From the NCBI GenBank assembly GCA_963797265.1, contig CAWCOY010000005.1:1-64000 (forward strand): 64,000 bases of DNA, in the 5' to 3' direction. Positions 60,107 through 64,000 of this stretch are shown here, one piece after another. The number at the start of each line of letters is the position of its first letter. Within the stretch, counting starts at the first letter, position 1. The position numbers and the translations under genes were made by a program. Under the pieces are notes generated by a model that saw only the letters and a program-made list of their open reading frames with translations, was not told where the DNA came from and did no database searches. This DNA comes from DASUPK01 sp963797265. GTDB lineage: Bacteria > Actinomycetota > Thermoleophilia > Solirubrobacterales > 70-9.

Positions 60107-60780
60107 GCCTGGCCCTCACCAGACGGGTGGCTCCGCGGCTTCGCCTGTGGAGCCCCCTCGCTTACCGGGTTCAGGTACTCCTCGAGCGCGGTCCGCACCT
60201 TCGAGCGAGCCCGATGGAGCAGTACCCGCTGGTTGCCGTCCGTGATCCCGAGGACCTCCGACACCTCCATCGGCTCCCAGCCGTCGACGTCGCGGAGCAG
60301 GATCACCTCGCGCTGTGCCTCGGGGAGCTCCCCGATCGCCATCTCGATCACGCCGAGCGTCTCGCTCTCGAGGAGCTTGTCCTGGGGCCAGCCCACCGGC
60401 GGCGCCGCCCAGGCCCCGGGATGCGGCGAGTCCGGCCCGAGGAAGCGGTCGGGGTCAACAGATGGCTCGTCGTCGTCACCGCTCGCGCTGGCGAGCGAGG
60501 AGAAGGGAACCATGCGCCCGTCGCGCTCCCCCCGGGTCTTCGCGCGGTTGGTGAGAATGCGGAAGAGCCAGGTCTTGAGGCTCGAGCGCTCCTCGAAGCG
60601 GTCGATTCCGTTGAGCACTGCGAGCCAGGTCTCCTGCACCACCTCCTCGGCGGTGGCCCTGTCACGGACATACATCTGAGCGACGCGGAGCATCGTCGCG
60701 CCGTAGCTGTCGATCAGCTCCGCGAAGGCGCTCTCGTCGCCGTCGCGAAGTCGCTGAACCAGTTCATGGTCTTCGGTCAT
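60103..60780 (-). CDS. ECF-type RNA polymerase sigma factor
   Basis: This 225-residue sigma factor has region 2 (FAELIDSYGATMLRVAQMYVRDRATAEEVVQETWLAVL, then SSLKTWLFRILTNRAKTRGERD) and region 4 (IGELPEAQREVILLRDVDGWEPMEVSEVLGITDGNQRVLLHRARSKVR). A long acidic linker of about 60 residues separates them. It is co-encoded with the zf-HC2 anti-sigma factor. The regulon is unknown; the TreT-like and MMPL genes are candidates only by proximity. Confidence 0.95.
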   Translation of the reverse strand: MTEDHELVQRLRDGDESAFAELIDSYGATMLRVAQMYVRDRATAEEVVQETWLAVLNGIDRFEERSSLKTWLFRILTNRAKTRGERDGRMVPFSSLASASGDDDEPSVDPDRFLGPDSPHPGAWAAPPVGWPQDKLLESETLGVIEMAIGELPEAQREVILLRDVDGWEPMEVSEVLGITDGNQRVLLHRARSKVRTALEEYLNPVSEGAPQAKPRSHPSGEGQA

Positions 60781-60876
60781 CCGGCGGGCTGCACGGTTAC
60801 AGGTTCGTGGGCGCGCTGCCCCTCAACTTCGAAGATCACCGTCTGGACTCGCGGACACTGACACGGGTCAGTGGGA

Positions 60877-60948
60877 TGGGCGCGGCTGGGATCGAACCAG
60901 CGACCTCTCCCGTGTGAGGGGAGCGCTCTCCCGCTGAGCTACGCGCCC
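60877..60948 (-). tRNA. tRNA-Val(CAC)
   Basis: On the minus strand a full cloverleaf is visible. The acceptor GGGCGCG pairs with CGCGCCC, the D arm is GCTCAGCGGGAGAGC, the anticodon arm is CTCCC-CTCACAC-GGGAG with CAC anticodon, and the T arm is GCTGG-TTCGATC-CCAGC, with discriminator A. It is 72 nt and the CCA end is not encoded. It reads GUG codons. Confidence 0.96.
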
Positions 60949-60976
60949 GGGGCGGCCGATGATACGCGGGGTCGGC

Positions 60977-63310
60977 TCAGGCGGTGGCCTGCGACGGGGG
61001 CGTCTCAGCCTTCATTTCGGGATCGCCCTCGACCTTCAGATCGGGCATGCCGCGATCGAGCCAGCGCGGGAGGAACCAGTTCCGCTCCCCGGTCAGCTCG
61101 AGGATCCCGGGCATGATCAGGAGCACGACCAGGGCGTCGATCGCAACCGACACCGCGAGCCCGATTCCGAACTGCTTGACCACTGGATCCCCGTTGATCA
61201 CGAAGCTGAAGAAGACGGCGAACATGATCGTCGCGGCGGCTGCGATCACCCGCCCGGCGTTCACCAGTCCCGCTCTCACCGCCTCGCTGTTGTCCGCGCC
61301 CCCTTGATGGCGCTCGGCGACCCGCGAGACCAGGAACACCTGGTAGTCCATCGAGAGCCCGAAGAGGATCGCGAACATCATCAGAGGGACGTAGCTGACC
61401 ACCGGCATCTCGTGGTCCACGCCGATCAGTGAGAGCGCGAATCCTTTCTCGAACACCGCGGTCAGGACTCCGTAGGAGGCCCCGACGGCGAGCAGGTTGA
61501 TCAGCGCGGAGATGAGCGGCACGAGCAAGGTGCGGAAGGCGAGGGTCAGCAGGAGGAAGCTGAGCACCACGACGATCCCGATCACCAGGAAGAGCTTGTC
61601 GCTGATCTTCGTCGCCAGATCGATGTAGCTGGCTGTGGTTCCGCCGACGTAGGCCGTCAGCCCGGTCCCCTGGGTCTCATCCGGGATGGTTTTGTCGCGG
61701 AGATGATTGATCAGGTCCTGCGTCGCGTATGCCGATGGTGAGGTCTTGGGGGTGGTCGAGAAGACGGCGGCGTTTCCGCTCTTGTCGGTCGCGGCTGGCG
61801 ATACCGATTGGACGTTGTTCTGCTTGGAGATCTCCTGCTGGAGGTTGACCAGGCGCGGGTCACCTGCCGGCGTCTCCGCGATCTGCAGTTCCTCGTCCAG
61901 TTGCTGCGCCTGAGTCTGCTGCTGCGCGGTCGGGGTCCCGCCTTCCGCCGCCACCTGCTGCTGCAGCGCCGCCTGCTGCTGCTGGATGCTGGCCACCTGG
62001 GTGGGATCGGAGGCGAACGGCTTGCCGTCGTTCTTGACCGCGATCAGCAGCGGTCCATTGGTCCCCGCACCGAAGCCCTTGGTGAGAGCGTCGTAGGCCT
62101 GGCGATCGGTGGTGTCCTTCGGCAGCTGGCCGTAATCCTCTGCGCCCAGGCGCATGTCGAGGGCGGGAATCGCGATCAGACCCAGAAAGACGATTCCGAC
62201 CAGGGCCGCGACCACCGGGTGATTCCGGATCGCGCCGGCCCACTTGAACCAGCCACCCGGATGATCGGCATCGCGCTTCCGCTCGCCGAAGCGGAACGGC
62301 AGCTTGAGGATCCGCCTGCCGAGTAGGCCGAGGATCGCGGGAAGCAAGGTGACCGCAGCGAGGACAGCCGTTGCGACCACCATCGCCGTCGTGTAGCCGA
62401 GGGAGCGGATCAGAGGGATGCCGCTGAAGTAGAGGCAGAGCAGAGCGATGATCACGGTGCATCCCGCAAAGACGACAGCCGACCCGGAGGTGCCCATGGA
62501 GCGGGCGATCGATTCGTCGGGCTCCACCCCCTCCTCCAGGAAGCGCAGGTGTCTGCTGATGATGAACAGGGAGTAATCGGTCCCCACCGCGAGCCCGAGC
62601 ATGATTCCCAGGGTCGGTGCGATGGAAGGAACGTCGATCGCGTGTCCCGCCAGCCCGACGACGGCCAGACCACACGCCAGAGCGATGATCGCGGTCGTCA
62701 CCGGCAGCGGTGCGGCGACGAAGGTGCGGAAGGCGAACAGCAGGATGATCAGGGCGGCGAGCACGCCGATGACCTCGCTGAGGCCGGTGCTGGGACTGGA
62801 GAGCTGCTGGCCGAGGTAGCCGCCGGCAGAGACCTTGATCCCGGCATCACTGGCCGGCTGTGCCGCGTCGAGGACGCTATTTGCCTCGTCGTCGTCGAGG
62901 TCGCCCGAGGAGACGTTCAGGGCCACCGCGATGTAGGCGATGGTCCCGTCCTTGGTGATGTCCGTGGCCCCCTGTTGGCTGAACGGGCTGACGACGGACT
63001 GCACGTACTGGTTCTGCGAGAGCGACTTGACGGTGTCGTCCACCGCCTGCTTGTTCTGACCCTCGGCGAGGGAGGTGCCTGACTCGAGCACGATCGGGAC
63101 GCTGCCGTTGGCCTGCTCCGGCAGGTACTTGTCGAGCAGATCGGTCGCGGACTGGGAGCCGGTTCCGGGCAGCGTCACGTTGTCGTTCTCTGGACGGCCG
63201 GCGGAATTCGCGATCACCACGAGCCCGATCGCGATTACGAGCCAGGCGACCAGGACCAACGGCGCCCGTCTCGCGGCGAAGCGCCCCACTCCCTGCAGCA
63301 TCCCGCTCAC
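60977..63310 (-). CDS. MMPL/RND-family transporter
   Basis: This 777-residue membrane protein has 11-12 predicted helices in the two-repeat MMPL layout, each with a large extracytoplasmic loop. The first repeat has VLVAWLVIAIGLVVIANSA, GVLAALIILLFAFRTFVAAPLPV, GLAVGTDYSLFIISRHLRFLEEG and the transmembrane GTDYSLF motif typical of MMPL proton relay. The second repeats this (LFGLSMDYQVFLVSRVAERH). A Gln-rich coiled segment lies in the second loop (QQQQAALQQQ). It probably exports lipids or hydrophobic compounds by proton motive force; the substrate is unknown. Confidence 0.93.
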   Translation of the reverse strand: MSGMLQGVGRFAARRAPLVLVAWLVIAIGLVVIANSAGRPENDNVTLPGTGSQSATDLLDKYLPEQANGSVPIVLESGTSLAEGQNKQAVDDTVKSLSQNQYVQSVVSPFSQQGATDITKDGTIAYIAVALNVSSGDLDDDEANSVLDAAQPASDAGIKVSAGGYLGQQLSSPSTGLSEVIGVLAALIILLFAFRTFVAAPLPVTTAIIALACGLAVVGLAGHAIDVPSIAPTLGIMLGLAVGTDYSLFIISRHLRFLEEGVEPDESIARSMGTSGSAVVFAGCTVIIALLCLYFSGIPLIRSLGYTTAMVVATAVLAAVTLLPAILGLLGRRILKLPFRFGERKRDADHPGGWFKWAGAIRNHPVVAALVGIVFLGLIAIPALDMRLGAEDYGQLPKDTTDRQAYDALTKGFGAGTNGPLLIAVKNDGKPFASDPTQVASIQQQQAALQQQVAAEGGTPTAQQQTQAQQLDEELQIAETPAGDPRLVNLQQEISKQNNVQSVSPAATDKSGNAAVFSTTPKTSPSAYATQDLINHLRDKTIPDETQGTGLTAYVGGTTASYIDLATKISDKLFLVIGIVVVLSFLLLTLAFRTLLVPLISALINLLAVGASYGVLTAVFEKGFALSLIGVDHEMPVVSYVPLMMFAILFGLSMDYQVFLVSRVAERHQGGADNSEAVRAGLVNAGRVIAAAATIMFAVFFSFVINGDPVVKQFGIGLAVSVAIDALVVLLIMPGILELTGERNWFLPRWLDRGMPDLKVEGDPEMKAETPPSQATA

Positions 63311-63408
63311 GACGCGACCCTCTCATGAGCCGAAGCCGAGTGCAACGCGATCTCTGCCTTCTCCGACGGCCTGGGTGACCGGGTGTCGTGCGAAGCTGCT
63401 GCGGGACG

Positions 63409-64000
63409 ATGAGCCCTCGCCGCCCGGAAAGCCCGCCGCTCGAGCCCGGGCTGGTGGCAGCCGATCCGATTGCGCAGTTCGACTCTTGGTTTGCGGAGGC
63501 TGAGCGGGTTGTGCCGCTTCCGGAGGCGATGACCATTGCCACGGTCGATGCCGATGGCGTCCCGAACGCGCGCATGGTGCTGCTCAAGGGCTTTGGCCCC
63601 GACGGCTTCCGCTTCTTCACCAACTACGAGAGCGCGAAGGGCGACGAGCTGGCGGCGAATCCCCGAGCGGCGCTGGTCCTCTACTGGCGCGAGCTCGATC
63701 GGCAAGTTCGGATCAGGGGAGAGGTGGAGCGGCTCTCTACCGAGGACTCCGACGCGTACTTCGCAAGTCGGCCGCACGACAGCCAGATCGCGGCCGCGAT
63801 CTCGCCGCAGAGCCGTCCGATCGAGCGAGAGGAGCTCGATCGCCGCTTCCAGGAGCTGGCGGCTGAGCTCGGCGAGTCGAATCCGCAACGGCCCGAGTGC
63901 TGGGGTGGCTACCTGCTCCGACCGGACGCGATCGAGTTCTGGCAGGGGAGAGACAGCCGCATGCATGACCGCCTCGCCTACAGGCGCGGACCGGACGGCT
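63409..64000 (+). CDS. pdxH: Pyridoxamine 5'-phosphate oxidase, partial (runs off the right edge)
   Basis: Reading right from ATG 63409, 197 codons stay open to the window edge. The protein has EAMTIATVDADGVPNARMVLLKG (FMN binding), FFTNYESAKGDELAANPRAALVLYW, RQVRIRGEVERL, SRPHDSQIAAAISPQS, and near the edge IEFWQGRDSRMHDRLAYRR. This is canonical PdxH, which oxidises pyridoxine or pyridoxamine phosphate to pyridoxal phosphate. Only a few C-terminal residues are likely to be missing. Confidence 0.95.
   Translation, partial: MSPRRPESPPLEPGLVAADPIAQFDSWFAEAERVVPLPEAMTIATVDADGVPNARMVLLKGFGPDGFRFFTNYESAKGDELAANPRAALVLYWRELDRQVRIRGEVERLSTEDSDAYFASRPHDSQIAAAISPQSRPIEREELDRRFQELAAELGESNPQRPECWGGYLLRPDAIEFWQGRDSRMHDRLAYRRGPDG

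Overview
This is a GC-rich chromosomal window from an actinobacterium. The gene families point to Thermoleophilia/Solirubrobacterales: small secreted proteins with basic C-termini, RlpA/M23/peptidoglycan-binding proteins, DUF2090 aldolase, DUF6812 and a TreT-like glycosyltransferase. The lineage is inferred from gene content only; no rRNA gene is present.

Left edge and accessory region, about 1-33.3 kb. A partial MutS-like gene and enolase come first, then a 1.3-kb gene-poor stretch with iteron-like and inverted repeats, an excisionase-like protein and a tyrosine integrase. Four directly repeated 3'-halves of a tRNA-Ser(CGA) gene (about 5.4, 28.2, 32.35 and 33.27 kb) divide this region, as expected for serial integration at a tRNA-Ser gene. 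The 5.4-28.2 kb segment carries a Tc (ABC) toxin locus: a 2591-residue TcB-TcC fusion on the minus strand, divergent from a TcA split into two translationally coupled genes (2477 and 1115 residues). A pentapeptide-repeat membrane protein, a decayed IS481 transposase, an NTF2-like protein and a cupin follow. The 28.2-32.3 kb segment carries a four-gene minus-strand operon (acyl-CoA-dehydrogenase-like, adenylation enzyme, carrier protein, GNAT). The adenylation enzyme reads DLLYLALVC at the specificity positions, the code of the L-proline enzymes that start pyrrole-2-carboxyl biosynthesis. DUF4160/DUF2442 genes, a truncated XRE-like relic and a DUF4239 gene also lie at segment edges.

Secreted and envelope region, about 33.3-41.6 kb. 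It holds a broken NlpC/P60 gene, a clan-A glycoside hydrolase, a STAS protein, a Crp-family regulator with a palindromic site both upstream of itself and before the next gene, an RlpA/M23/unknown operon and two small secreted proteins.

Stress and metabolism region, about 41.6-64 kb. It contains a universal stress protein, a P1B-type ATPase, a DUF2090 aldolase, a secreted esterase, a doubly frameshifted secreted protein, a hybrid histidine kinase divergent from a lone receiver, a 32-bp repeat array, PfkB kinase, an ATP-dependent DNA ligase coupled to a nicotinamidase-like hydrolase, SDR and MDR oxidoreductases, GST, YqgE, a TreT-like glycosyltransferase, an ECF sigma/anti-sigma pair, tRNA-Val(CAC), an MMPL transporter and the start of pdxH. 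Genes here are tightly packed and several convergent pairs overlap at their stop codons.
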